Assembly: GCA_015662615.1 (NCBI GenBank)
Contig: DQTU01000138.1
Span: forward strand, 1-11,657
Length of the DNA stretch: 11,657 bases
Reading direction: 5' to 3'
Source of the DNA: Campylobacterales bacterium
Lineage (GTDB): Bacteria; Campylobacterota; Campylobacteria; Campylobacterales; QNZT01
Below are positions 1-5,622 of the stretch, piece by piece. Under the pieces are notes generated by a model, which saw only the letters and a list, made by a program, of their open reading frames with translations, had not been told where the DNA came from and did no database searches. Within the stretch, counting starts at the first letter, position 1. Each line of letters opens with the position of its first letter. The translations under genes were made by a program, and so were the position numbers.

Positions 1-40
1 CCTTCAAAGATCATCAAAATTTTAAGACCTTTATCCTTGA

Positions 41-298
41 GATGATTTTGGAACTTTAAAAGCTCCACCTGCAATCTTGATAACTCTAGCAAAAACAGCA
101 AAAGAAGTTGTAAAATACCAAGAAACCCCAAAAGATGGAAAAGTATGTAGAGACTGTCTGCACTTTATAGCTGAGACCAATGAGTGTAAAACGGTTGCAG
201 GAGCAATAAATCCAGAGGGATGGTGTAGTATCTATTTTAAAAATCCTATGCTCAAAAAAGAGACCAATGAAACAAATATAACAGCTAAGACAGTATAG
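41..298 (+). CDS. HiPIP-like high-potential iron-sulfur protein, N-terminus uncertain
   Basis: A small periplasmic-type electron carrier is indicated by four cysteines (24, 27, 37 and 50, numbered from a TTG at 77). The stretch C37-x6-I-x3-G-W-C50-x2-Y matches the HiPIP signature C-x(6,9)-[LIVM]-x3-G-[YW]-C-x2-[FYW], and Cys24-x2-Cys27 supplies the other two [4Fe-4S] ligands. HiPIPs shuttle electrons in the periplasm and normally carry a Tat signal. The only start available in frame is the TTG at 77, which has no Shine-Dalgarno sequence and would leave no export signal. The frame is open back to the stop at 38-40, and residues coded from 41 include GTLKAPPAIL, which resembles the end of a Tat signal. 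An upstream frameshift or a broken gene is therefore possible; the coordinates given cover the whole open frame. The 3' end lies 42 bases before the hemerythrin gene. The family call is fairly sure; intactness is not. Confidence 0.66.
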   Translation, partial: DDFGTLKAPPAILITLAKTAKEVVKYQETPKDGKVCRDCLHFIAETNECKTVAGAINPEGWCSIYFKNPMLKKETNETNITAKTV

Positions 299-340
299 AC
301 TTTTAGATAAATACCCTATCATGAGGACAAAGGAGTCTTC

Positions 341-736
341 ATGATAGATAAAACACAACTTCCACTTGTAAGTATTGAAGCGATAAATGAGATACATTTT
401 GAAGAGGTAGATATCCTCAACACCCTCTCAAATCTCATCGACGAGCAAGATACAGACACCATAACTTCACAGATAAAACTACTCGTTGAACATATGCAAA
501 AACATTTCTCTTTTGAAGAGGGATTGATGAAAGATAAAAGCTATCCCATGTACACAATCCACCAAGCAGACCACAATAAAGTGCTTAGTGAAACACGATA
601 TATACTCATGGATTGGAGAAATACGAAAGATATTGATAGGTTAAAAGAGTATTTTCAAGATGAGCTTATCGCATGGCTTGACCAACATATAAAAGCTATG
701 GATATGCCGATGGCAGAGTTTTTAATGTCAAGTTAA
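341..736 (+). CDS. Bacteriohemerythrin (diiron oxygen-binding protein)
   Basis: This is a 131-residue single-domain hemerythrin. The full diiron ligand set is visible with canonical spacing: His19, His55-x3-Glu59 (in HFSFEE), His74-x3-His78, and His116-x4-Asp121 in the last helix. Such proteins reversibly bind O2 through a non-haem diiron site and serve microaerophiles in oxygen delivery, storage or sensing. There is no signal peptide, so it should be cytoplasmic. The ATG at 341 follows a good AAAGGAG at about 330-335. The gene may be co-transcribed with the HiPIP-like gene. Its last nine bases overlap the convergent MazF-type gene, so no terminator fits between them. The length is normal for the family. 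Confidence 0.93.
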   Translation: MIDKTQLPLVSIEAINEIHFEEVDILNTLSNLIDEQDTDTITSQIKLLVEHMQKHFSFEEGLMKDKSYPMYTIHQADHNKVLSETRYILMDWRNTKDIDRLKEYFQDELIAWLDQHIKAMDMPMAEFLMSS

Positions 737-1078
737 TTCAAATACAATTTTTAATCCTTGATCAATTTTCATCAAAGTGTCTGAGTCAATGGCACCTCTC
801 TTTTTAACAAATCTTTCTTTGATATCAATAGGCCTAGTTTGTAAACAATCAGCAATTGATTTTTTTGAAAGACCATTTTTGACATTGATATCAACTGTAA
901 TATTTGAGAGTATAAAACTTTTTTTTTCACTCCAATTTGTCAAAGGAACCACTTGAAGAATCGGTACTCTTTTATTGTATATATCGTTTGTAACGATGAT
1001 ACAAGGTCTAATTTTTCCTGTTTCTGAGCCTTTGGTTGGATTTAGATTGATATCTATAATATCTCCTCTTTTATACAT
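728..1078 (-). CDS. MazF/PemK-family toxin (mRNA interferase)
   Basis: This 116-residue protein has the MazF/PemK fold signature: RGDI at 4-7, a P-T-K-G-S-E loop at 14-19, K-x-R-P at 22-25, then a hydrophobic strand ending T-N-D at 30-32. Arg24 and Thr47 (in VPLTNW) fall where the catalytic Arg and Thr/Ser of MazF endoribonucleases lie. The family cleaves mRNA at short sequence motifs to arrest growth. The start overlaps the end of the antitoxin gene by 8 bases (ATGTATAA), implying translational coupling. The 3' end overlaps the hemerythrin gene tail-to-tail. The gene appears intact. Confidence 0.93.
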   Translation of the reverse strand: MYKRGDIIDINLNPTKGSETGKIRPCIIVTNDIYNKRVPILQVVPLTNWSEKKSFILSNITVDINVKNGLSKKSIADCLQTRPIDIKERFVKKRGAIDSDTLMKIDQGLKIVFELT

Positions 1079-1307
1079 CTTTTACCCAATCTTCTACATC
1101 GTCCAGCCACTCTTTTGCTTCGCAGTCTTCTTCATAAAGTTCAGCATACAACTGTGCTGATTTTTTCAACTTCTCTTCTTCGTAAGCTCTCTTCATGCGT
1201 CCTAATGCATCTCGAACCATAGAACTTTTATCTTTAAAACCAAGCTCTTTATGAATATCTATAAAATGAATAAGCTCTTGAGTTAGGGTAACTTTTGCTT
1301 GCAGCAT
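1071..1307 (-). CDS. Ribbon-helix-helix antitoxin partner of the MazF-type toxin
   Basis: This is a 78-residue protein. Residues 1-40 look like a ribbon-helix-helix DNA-binding domain: a short strand (AKVTL), then two helices with the typical S-S-M-V-R-D-A-L segment of CopG/MazE-like antitoxins. The C-terminal half is acidic and helical (EELYEEDCEAKEWLDDVEDW) and suits a toxin-neutralising tail. It precedes and overlaps the toxin gene, the usual order. An AAAGGAG sits a few bases before the ATG at 1307. Antitoxins of this type usually repress their own operon. The assignment rests on fold pattern and context; the sequence is too short to name a subfamily. Confidence 0.87.
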   Translation of the reverse strand: MLQAKVTLTQELIHFIDIHKELGFKDKSSMVRDALGRMKRAYEEEKLKKSAQLYAELYEEDCEAKEWLDDVEDWVKDV

Positions 1308-1332
1308 TTTAGGCTCCTTTATTAAGTACTAA

Positions 1333-1359
1333 TATAGGAGCATTATATAGGATATTATA
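1333..1359 (-). promoter_or_regulatory. Promoter region of the antitoxin-toxin operon with a short direct repeat
   Basis: Read on the minus strand there are two TATAAT boxes, at 1359-1354 and 1347-1342, the latter 35 bases before the antitoxin ATG. Neither has a convincing -35 element. On the plus strand TATAGGA occurs at 1333-1339 and again at 1346-1352, overlapping the proximal box. A 13-base repeat spacing could suit a ribbon-helix-helix dimer pair. Promoter boxes are seen; operator function is inferred. Confidence 0.5.
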
Positions 1360-1580
1360 TTAAAATTTGGTAAAGAGTGATATCGTATTTTATCCTTTTT
1401 GGAGCTAGTTGTTGAGTTATTAGATTATGAATTAGGGCAAACATGTATGATTTTAGTCAAGTTTCATACCCTCTCTTTTGTGCGTAAGGTCAATGAATAA
1501 TATAAACTTATTGAAAAAATCAAAATATTATCCTAATAAACCAGTAAAACATAAATTGGTTTTCAAAGTAAGAGCCCAAT
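1360..1580. other. Non-coding gap between the toxin-antitoxin promoter and the GMC gene end
   Basis: No credible gene is found. A weak inverted repeat GTATGA (1445-1450) / TCATAC (1464-1469) and another, AAACCA (1538-1543) / TGGTTT (1557-1562), each have 13-base loops. The second lies about 20-45 bases past the stop of the GMC gene and could be a poor terminator for it. Nothing else is supported. Confidence 0.4.
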
Positions 1581-3218
1581 TCAAACAATCCCCTTTAACA
1601 CCTCAGCCACACGAAACGAGTTCGCATAAATCGTCCATGTATAAGGTACACTTCCACCAGTTGGCATAAAACTTCCGTCAGTTACAAAAAGATTTGACAC
1701 TTCATGAGCTCTGCAATCTTTATCTAAAACAGAGGTTTTAGGGTCATTTCCAAAACGACATCCTCCAGCTTGCAAATTTTGGGGAGGATATGGACTTACA
1801 GAACTAGAGATATTTTTTGCTCCCATCTTTTTTAAAACTTGTTCTGTTTTTTCTGCCAACAGTTTTCCAACCTTTACATTTTGAGGATGTGAATCTATTC
1901 TGATTTTTGCTACAGGTGTACCATGCTTATCAAGATATCGTGCATCTACATCCACAAAACAGTCATCATTTGGAATCCAATCGTTAAAAATCTCAAAATC
2001 AAGTTGTTTTTTCTGATTTAATTTTTCATAAATTTTATCTTGAAGTGCTTCTCCCCATATCAAGCTTCCCTCTTCCCACTTTTGTCTATTGGCTTTGACG
2101 ATGGGATTGACATGCTCAAAAAGGGCTTCAGATATCCCACCTTTTGTTTTATCGTCTAGAAAATACCAATCTTTAATCGTACGATTTATAAACAACCCCT
2201 CGACCATTAACTCTTTTAGCTCCATGCTACTTTTATCCAATGTGCCACTGACAACTCCACCGGCCGAAAAGAGTAAATTTTTACCTACTTGCCCATTATT
2301 GTTTGCTAAACCATTGGGGAAGTTTTCTGATCTAGAGTTGAGTAAAAGTCTTGAGCTCTCTACTGCTTGGGCTGCCACAACAAATATCTTTGCCTGCACA
2401 GTTTTACTATTTCCCACCATGTCAATGTATTCAACCTCTTTTACCTGATGCTCTTTCTCAACCAATTTTTTTACAAACGCATGGGTAATGATCGTTAAAT
2501 TCCCCGTTTTCAAAGCGGGTTGTAAAAGTGCTGCACGAGAACTTCCTTTGGCTCCACTACTACATCCATAACTTCCACAATAGTTAGAATAGTAACAAGC
2601 ATTCCTATCTTCTTTGGCAACGCTCAAGATTGCACGAGGTGTTTTAACAGCAGTTATCCCCAAATCTTTGCAACTTTTGTCAATCAGTTTTGAGATTGGA
2701 TGTTCATCAGTCGGAGGAGATGGAAAATCTTTAGTGCTTCTTGGTTCTTGAAATTTATACGGTGTTACTTGACCACTGATACCAACAATGCGTTCAGCCT
2801 TTTCATAATAAGGCTCCATCTCCTCATAAGAAATAGGCCAGTCAACTACATTTGCCCCTTTTATCGCTCCAAACTCACTTAAAAGTCTGAAATCTTTTGG
2901 ATGCAAACGATGAAAAAAACCACTCATAAAGTTTGAAGAACCCCCGACAACATTTCCATTCCAAAAATCCCAACCTGATTTATAGGTAGGAGTTGCTCTC
3001 CACTCGCCATCCTCTTTCTCTTCAATTAGGTGGTATTCATCTTTTAATTTTGGGGTAACGATACTTCGTCTACAAAAGGCGATCTCATCTTTGGAAAAAT
3101 CTTCCTCTTTATAAAAACCACCTTTTTCTAGGATAAGCACTTTTTTACCAGCTTTTGTTAATTCATAAGCAATTGGTCCAGCTCCAGCTCCACTTCCTAT
3201 GATGCAGATATCAAACAT
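1581..3218 (-). CDS. GMC-family FAD-dependent oxidoreductase (dehydrogenase large subunit)
   Basis: This 545-residue flavoprotein begins with a Rossmann FAD-binding motif, GSGAGAG (8-14), and a following acidic strand end (VLILEKGG). A second GMC motif, GNVVGGSSN, lies at about 88-96. The C-terminal GMC domain has CRFGNDP, SVLD and D-G-S-F-M-P-T-G-G. It belongs to the gluconate/glucose dehydrogenase-like branch that works with a subunit-3 partner on sugars or other alcohols. Three cysteines (208, 214, 219; C-x5-C-x4-C) sit near the region where FAD-glucose dehydrogenases bind a 3Fe-4S cluster (C-x5-C-x3-C there). The histidine usual before QAGTCRFG is leucine here. The ATG at 3218 is preferred because TTGGAG precedes it and it overlaps the small-subunit stop by 8 bases (ATGTTTGA). 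A longer frame reaches 3332 but only duplicates small-subunit sequence. The substrate cannot be told. Confidence 0.9.
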   Translation of the reverse strand: MFDICIIGSGAGAGPIAYELTKAGKKVLILEKGGFYKEEDFSKDEIAFCRRSIVTPKLKDEYHLIEEKEDGEWRATPTYKSGWDFWNGNVVGGSSNFMSGFFHRLHPKDFRLLSEFGAIKGANVVDWPISYEEMEPYYEKAERIVGISGQVTPYKFQEPRSTKDFPSPPTDEHPISKLIDKSCKDLGITAVKTPRAILSVAKEDRNACYYSNYCGSYGCSSGAKGSSRAALLQPALKTGNLTIITHAFVKKLVEKEHQVKEVEYIDMVGNSKTVQAKIFVVAAQAVESSRLLLNSRSENFPNGLANNNGQVGKNLLFSAGGVVSGTLDKSSMELKELMVEGLFINRTIKDWYFLDDKTKGGISEALFEHVNPIVKANRQKWEEGSLIWGEALQDKIYEKLNQKKQLDFEIFNDWIPNDDCFVDVDARYLDKHGTPVAKIRIDSHPQNVKVGKLLAEKTEQVLKKMGAKNISSSVSPYPPQNLQAGGCRFGNDPKTSVLDKDCRAHEVSNLFVTDGSFMPTGGSVPYTWTIYANSFRVAEVLKGIV

Positions 3219-3693
3219 GAATAACTCCAAATCTTTTTTTGGGTCTTGGTACTCCAGCATTGTGATCAAAACTTTTCCAACCAATCTCTTTGACATTTCC
3301 CCCATACAGAGGATCACTAAAAAGTGCTTCAAGGGTATAATTTAAAACCATTGAAATCCAGTTTTCACCAAATCGCTCTTTGGAAAATGCTTTTAAAATT
3401 TTCTCTTTTTCTATGGAGGTAAGATCCATCTTATAACCTCTACTTTGTAGCTCTTCAACCCCTCTAAACAGAAACTCCAAATCATCTTTATCAAACGAGT
3501 TATCTTTGGAAACAATTTTTAGATATCTAATCGCTTCAAATTCAGAGGCACTTGGATAACGCTTAGTTTTAGGAAACAGTTGATTTTGAACACTTTCCAA
3601 AACATCCCATCTATCTTCCTTCTTCCAAAAAGAGAAAAATCCAAAAGAGAAAGTTGCAAAAAGTGGTACAAATATAAATATTCTTCTTGTCAT
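3211..3693 (-). CDS. Gluconate 2-dehydrogenase subunit 3 family protein, Tat signal
   Basis: This is a 160-residue small subunit of a membrane-linked dehydrogenase. A twin-arginine start (T-R-R-I-F at 2-6) and a hydrophobic run to about residue 21 suggest Tat export, probably carrying the folded GMC partner with it, since the GMC protein has no signal of its own. The C-terminal third has the family hallmark L-F-S-D-P-L-Y-G-G-N-x4-G-W-K, as in the subunit-3 family where small subunits are needed for folding and export of the flavoprotein. The ATG at 3693 follows AAAGGT at a suitable distance. It is first in a two-gene operon coupled to the GMC gene. No cytochrome subunit is visible nearby, so the electron acceptor is unknown. 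Confidence 0.86.
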   Translation of the reverse strand: MTRRIFIFVPLFATFSFGFFSFWKKEDRWDVLESVQNQLFPKTKRYPSASEFEAIRYLKIVSKDNSFDKDDLEFLFRGVEELQSRGYKMDLTSIEKEKILKAFSKERFGENWISMVLNYTLEALFSDPLYGGNVKEIGWKSFDHNAGVPRPKKRFGVIHV

Positions 3694-3710
3694 AAGCTAC
3701 CTTTTGAATA

Positions 3711-3730
3711 ATCATAACACAATAATGTGT
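3711..3730 (-). promoter_or_regulatory. Putative promoter and operator of the GMC operon
   Basis: On the minus strand TATGAT (3716-3711) may be the -10 box of the small-subunit gene, 17 bases before its ATG. Immediately upstream lies a perfect inverted repeat, ACACA-ATAA-TGTGT (3717-3730), well placed for a regulator. The same bases hold the ATG of the putative cysteine-rich peptide on the other strand. The palindrome is seen; its role is inferred. Confidence 0.35.
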
Positions 3731-3793
3731 AGTGAATGTGGAGCAGGAAAGTGTGGTACAAGCGGCAAATGCGGTACGGGCAAATGTGGATAA
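3725..3793 (+). CDS. Possible 22-residue cysteine-rich KCG-repeat peptide
   Basis: A short frame, ATG to TAA, codes 22 residues with cysteines 2, 5, 10, 16 and 21 and three G-K-C-G units. That regularity is hard to explain by chance, and the 69 bases are clearly richer in G+C than their surroundings. Cysteine-rich GKCG-repeat tails are typical of small metal-binding or RiPP-type precursors (HvfA/bufferin-like), but no DUF692 maturation gene is in the window. No Shine-Dalgarno precedes the ATG. The frame stays open upstream (a TTG at 3704), running antisense into the small-subunit gene. It may be a standalone peptide, or the surviving tail of a longer, degraded gene. It stands 120 bases before the first cysteine-rich lipoprotein gene. 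Confidence 0.4.
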   Translation: MCSECGAGKCGTSGKCGTGKCG

Positions 3794-3804
3794 TAGCAAA
3801 ACTA

Positions 3805-3893
3805 TTACAAAGTGTAACAAAATATAAGAACATGCTACAAATTAGTAATTATATTTTTACTTATACTTCTTTTTTGGTAAACTATATTTATCT
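3805..3893 (+). promoter_or_regulatory. Control region 1: palindrome plus promoter block of the first lipoprotein gene
   Basis: A palindrome TTACA-AAG-TGTAA (3805-3817) is followed by CAAA, and 63 bases after its right arm comes GGTAAACTATATTTATCT (3876-3893), which contains a TATATT -10-like box at 3883-3888. Both elements recur at the same spacing before the second lipoprotein gene. The AAAAGGAG at about 3899-3906 serves the ATG at 3913. The block is probably a regulated promoter; the regulator is unknown. Confidence 0.5.
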
Positions 3894-3912
3894 AAATTAA
3901 AAAGGAGTTTCT

Positions 3913-4044
3913 ATGAAAAAGCTGATTTTAAGCTCGATCTTAGCAATTGCAGTCATAACTATTTCTGGCTGTAGTAGTAAATGTGGTGGTACTTGTGCTC
4001 CAAGTTATCCAACATGTGTTAAACCTACTTGCGGTTGCAAGTAA
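3913..4044 (+). CDS. Small cysteine-rich lipoprotein 1 (43 residues)
   Basis: This is a tiny lipoprotein. Residues 1-19 form a signal peptide (M-K-K-L, hydrophobic core) ending in the lipobox I-S-G-Cys20, the lipidated cysteine. The mature 24 residues contain six further-conserved-looking cysteine positions counting Cys20: 20, 24, 28, 35, 40 and 42, with proline spacers and a C-G-C-K end. This composition suggests metal or thiol chemistry at the envelope, but I do not recognise a named family. A strong AAAAGGAG precedes the ATG. A hairpin at 4051-4075 follows, so it is probably monocistronic. It resembles lipoprotein 3 in A-P-x2-P-T-C and the C-G-C ending. Confidence 0.8.
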   Translation: MKKLILSSILAIAVITISGCSSKCGGTCAPSYPTCVKPTCGCK

Positions 4045-4050
4045 AACGTA

Positions 4051-4075
4051 TATAAGGAGATTCACTCTCCTTATA
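4051..4075 (+). terminator. Hairpin after lipoprotein gene 1
   Basis: A perfect 10-base stem, TATAAGGAGA / TCTCCTTATA, has a 5-base loop (4061-4065) and starts 7 bases after the stop. The tail is AT-rich but not a pure T run, so termination or 3'-end protection is likely rather than certain. Confidence 0.55.
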
Positions 4076-4179
4076 GTATATATTCCTTCATAACTAAATA
4101 TTTTCCATTTATTTTTTACTACTATTTCTTTAATTACACCTGCTTTAAGAGTATTACATAGAACAATATCCTCCTAAAT

Positions 4180-4268
4180 GTACATTTTGTAACAAATTAT
4201 ATAAAAAATCGAAAAAAAAACAGTTACTATTGCATTTTTTATCCTATTTAGGTAAACTTTATTTATCT
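4180..4268 (+). promoter_or_regulatory. Control region 2: duplicate of the palindrome-promoter block
   Basis: TACA-TTT-TGTA lies at 4181-4191, within the conserved TGTAACAAA context, and GGTAAACTTTATTTATCT at 4251-4268. The distance between the two elements is exactly that of control region 1, and the stretch aligns to it without gaps (about 38 of 63 intervening positions agree, with near identity at both ends). AAGGAG at 4274-4279 serves the ATG at 4285. Confidence 0.5.
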
Positions 4269-4284
4269 TTAATAAGGAGTGGTA

Positions 4285-4455
4285 ATGAATAAATTACTTT
4301 TAGGATCTTTAATCGCTGTGGCGATGATCGCTTTTAGTGGATGTACTTACAAAACAGCATCTGAAGCAAAAGCTAAGTCAGTTTGTATGGGCTGTGAAGG
4401 TCTGCCTGATTGTGTCCCCGGACCATATGGCGATTGTCTTCCAAAAAAGAAATAA
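4285..4455 (+). CDS. Small cysteine-rich lipoprotein 2 (56 residues)
   Basis: The signal peptide covers residues 1-19 and the lipobox is F-S-G-Cys20. The mature part begins C-T-Y-K, as in lipoprotein 3, and has cysteines 34, 37, 43 and 51 (C-x2-C-x5-C-x7-C) and a lysine-rich end. The first C-x2-C pair (CMGC) could bind a metal or form a disulfide. No family is recognised. The ATG at 4285 follows AAGGAG. It is followed after 34 bases by lipoprotein 3 with no hairpin between, so the two form an operon under control region 2. The signal peptide is nearly interchangeable with that of its neighbour, supporting tandem duplication followed by divergence of the mature part. Confidence 0.8.
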   Translation: MNKLLLGSLIAVAMIAFSGCTYKTASEAKAKSVCMGCEGLPDCVPGPYGDCLPKKK

Positions 4456-4489
4456 GAATTAAGAAGAAAATTTAATGAAAGGAGAAATC

Positions 4490-4636
4490 ATGAAAAAGAT
4501 TGTTATCGGTACAGTTTTAGCTCTATCTGTTATTGCATTCAGCGGATGTACTTACAAAAGTTCTTGTGCACCTAAACTTCCTACTTGTGCTTCAGCTTGT
4601 ACCCCAGCATCAGCACCTTGCGGTTGCCCTAAGTAG
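4490..4636 (+). CDS. Small cysteine-rich lipoprotein 3 (48 residues)
   Basis: The lipobox F-S-G-Cys20 and the start C-T-Y-K match lipoprotein 2. The mature cysteines at 26, 33, 37, 44 and 46 and the P-C-G-C-P-K end match lipoprotein 1. It therefore looks like a mosaic or intermediate of the other two. AAAGGAG (4478-4484) precedes the ATG at 4490. A hairpin shared with the convergent phytase-like gene closes the transcript. It is probably outer-membrane or periplasm-facing; function unknown. Confidence 0.8.
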   Translation: MKKIVIGTVLALSVIAFSGCTYKSSCAPKLPTCASACTPASAPCGCPK

Positions 4637-4646
4637 AACACATGAT

Positions 4647-4675
4647 TTTGAAGTAAGAGATATTCTTACTTCAAA
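4647..4675. terminator. Bidirectional hairpin between lipoprotein 3 and the phytase-like gene
   Basis: A perfect 12-base stem, TTTGAAGTAAGA / TCTTACTTCAAA, has a 5-base loop (4659-4663). It overlaps the last codons and stop of the minus-strand gene (stop at 4666-4668). Neither side has a strong T run. Its place between convergent genes supports a shared terminator. Confidence 0.6.
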
Positions 4676-5622
4676 TCAATTACTTCAAACATTGTTAGTA
4701 TAGTATCTTGTAAAAAAAATCCATTATCATCACTAATCATAAGATAGATATTATCTTTATAATGCGTCAAACCTTCAAAATTATCCAAATTCCAACCTTC
4801 ATCACTTTTCATAACCGCTAAATTTTTTGTTTTACATATGCCATTTTGTATATTATTTAAATAGACTTTTTTTAAGGTTATCTGTATTTTAAAATTCCTC
4901 TTATTAAAATCTCGCTGTAGCACTAACAAATTTCCATCAGCCATCATCTCAAACTCAGTCACAGCATTATCAAAATAATCTTTTTTAAATTTACATACCT
5001 CGCCATCTGAGTTAAAAATCCCCTGATATCCCATTTTTTGATCTTTGAGTGGAAATTCTGCAGTAGTCAATATCCCATATTTGGGATGATAGGTCAGAGC
5101 CTCCAAAGCTCCATTTGTACCTTGATAATTTTTGATACTTTTCAATCTTTTGGGCAAAGTAATTTTCTGTTTTTTATCCCCATTTCCATACACATCAAAC
5201 TTCATAATTTTTGGATATTTTTCAAATGATACTAAAAGTGCTTTTTTATCTCCATCACGAACTAGCGTCAACCCTTCAGAATCAGCTCTATGTCTCAAAA
5301 GTTTTCTGCCATATTCATCTTTAAGTCGATAAGCGCTAATTGGTTTAAGCTCTTTAATCTCATTATCTTTTACAATCATCCTCAAACTATAAAGTCGCCC
5401 TCGGTCATTTAGAGCATACAAAACATCACGGTTTTCATCATAGGCAATTCCAGAAATCCCATAAAACTTCTCGCCATCAATTCTAGAGATATCAATAATA
5501 CGACTATCCAAAATCTTAATACCCATAAACTTACCGCTACATACTGAGTATGGAGCAATTTGATGTTTCTCTAAAGCTTGACTAAAAACAGCCAAAAAAG
5601 CAATTAAGATAAAAAATTTCAT
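4666..5622 (-). CDS. Exported phytase-like esterase-domain protein
   Basis: This 318-residue protein has a signal peptide (MKFFILIAFLAVFSQA, 1-16), so it is probably periplasmic. The mature part shows motifs of the esterase-like activity of phytase family, a beta-propeller: G-I-S-G-I-A-Y (55-61), Y-A-L-N-D-R-G (69-75), D-S-E-G-L-T-L (114-120), a G-A-L-E-A-L-T-Y stretch, and near the C-terminus F-E-G-L-T-H-Y followed by I-S-D-D-N-G-F-F. The family includes phosphoesterases of uncertain substrate. The ATG at 5622 is chosen over a frame extending to 5706 because GGAGGAAG precedes it, the signal peptide starts there, and ATGA overlaps the upstream stop by four bases. It is last of the surE operon; the link to SurE (also a phosphatase) may be functional but is inferred. 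Confidence 0.83.
   Translation of the reverse strand: MKFFILIAFLAVFSQALEKHQIAPYSVCSGKFMGIKILDSRIIDISRIDGEKFYGISGIAYDENRDVLYALNDRGRLYSLRMIVKDNEIKELKPISAYRLKDEYGRKLLRHRADSEGLTLVRDGDKKALLVSFEKYPKIMKFDVYGNGDKKQKITLPKRLKSIKNYQGTNGALEALTYHPKYGILTTAEFPLKDQKMGYQGIFNSDGEVCKFKKDYFDNAVTEFEMMADGNLLVLQRDFNKRNFKIQITLKKVYLNNIQNGICKTKNLAVMKSDEGWNLDNFEGLTHYKDNIYLMISDDNGFFLQDTILTMFEVIDLK

Noticed and set aside
1445..1469. Hairpin GTATGA/TCATAC as a small RNA or terminator
   Set aside because: The stem is six bases with a 13-base loop and no promoter or T run; too weak to call.
1478..1669. 63-codon plus-strand frame
   Set aside because: It starts at TTG without a ribosome site and its second half is antisense to the conserved C-terminus of the GMC gene.
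3219..3332. 38-residue N-terminal extension of the GMC protein
   Set aside because: It lies wholly inside the small-subunit gene; the ATG at 3218 has a ribosome site and the FAD motif follows at once.
3611..3820. 69-codon minus-strand frame with a signal-like start
   Set aside because: Its second half overlaps the start of the small-subunit gene in another frame, and its first half is the reverse of the KCG peptide bases, which read far more regularly on the plus strand.
3794..4284. CRISPR-like or tandem repeat array
   Set aside because: The similarity is one duplicated control region around short genes, with no regular repeats and spacers.
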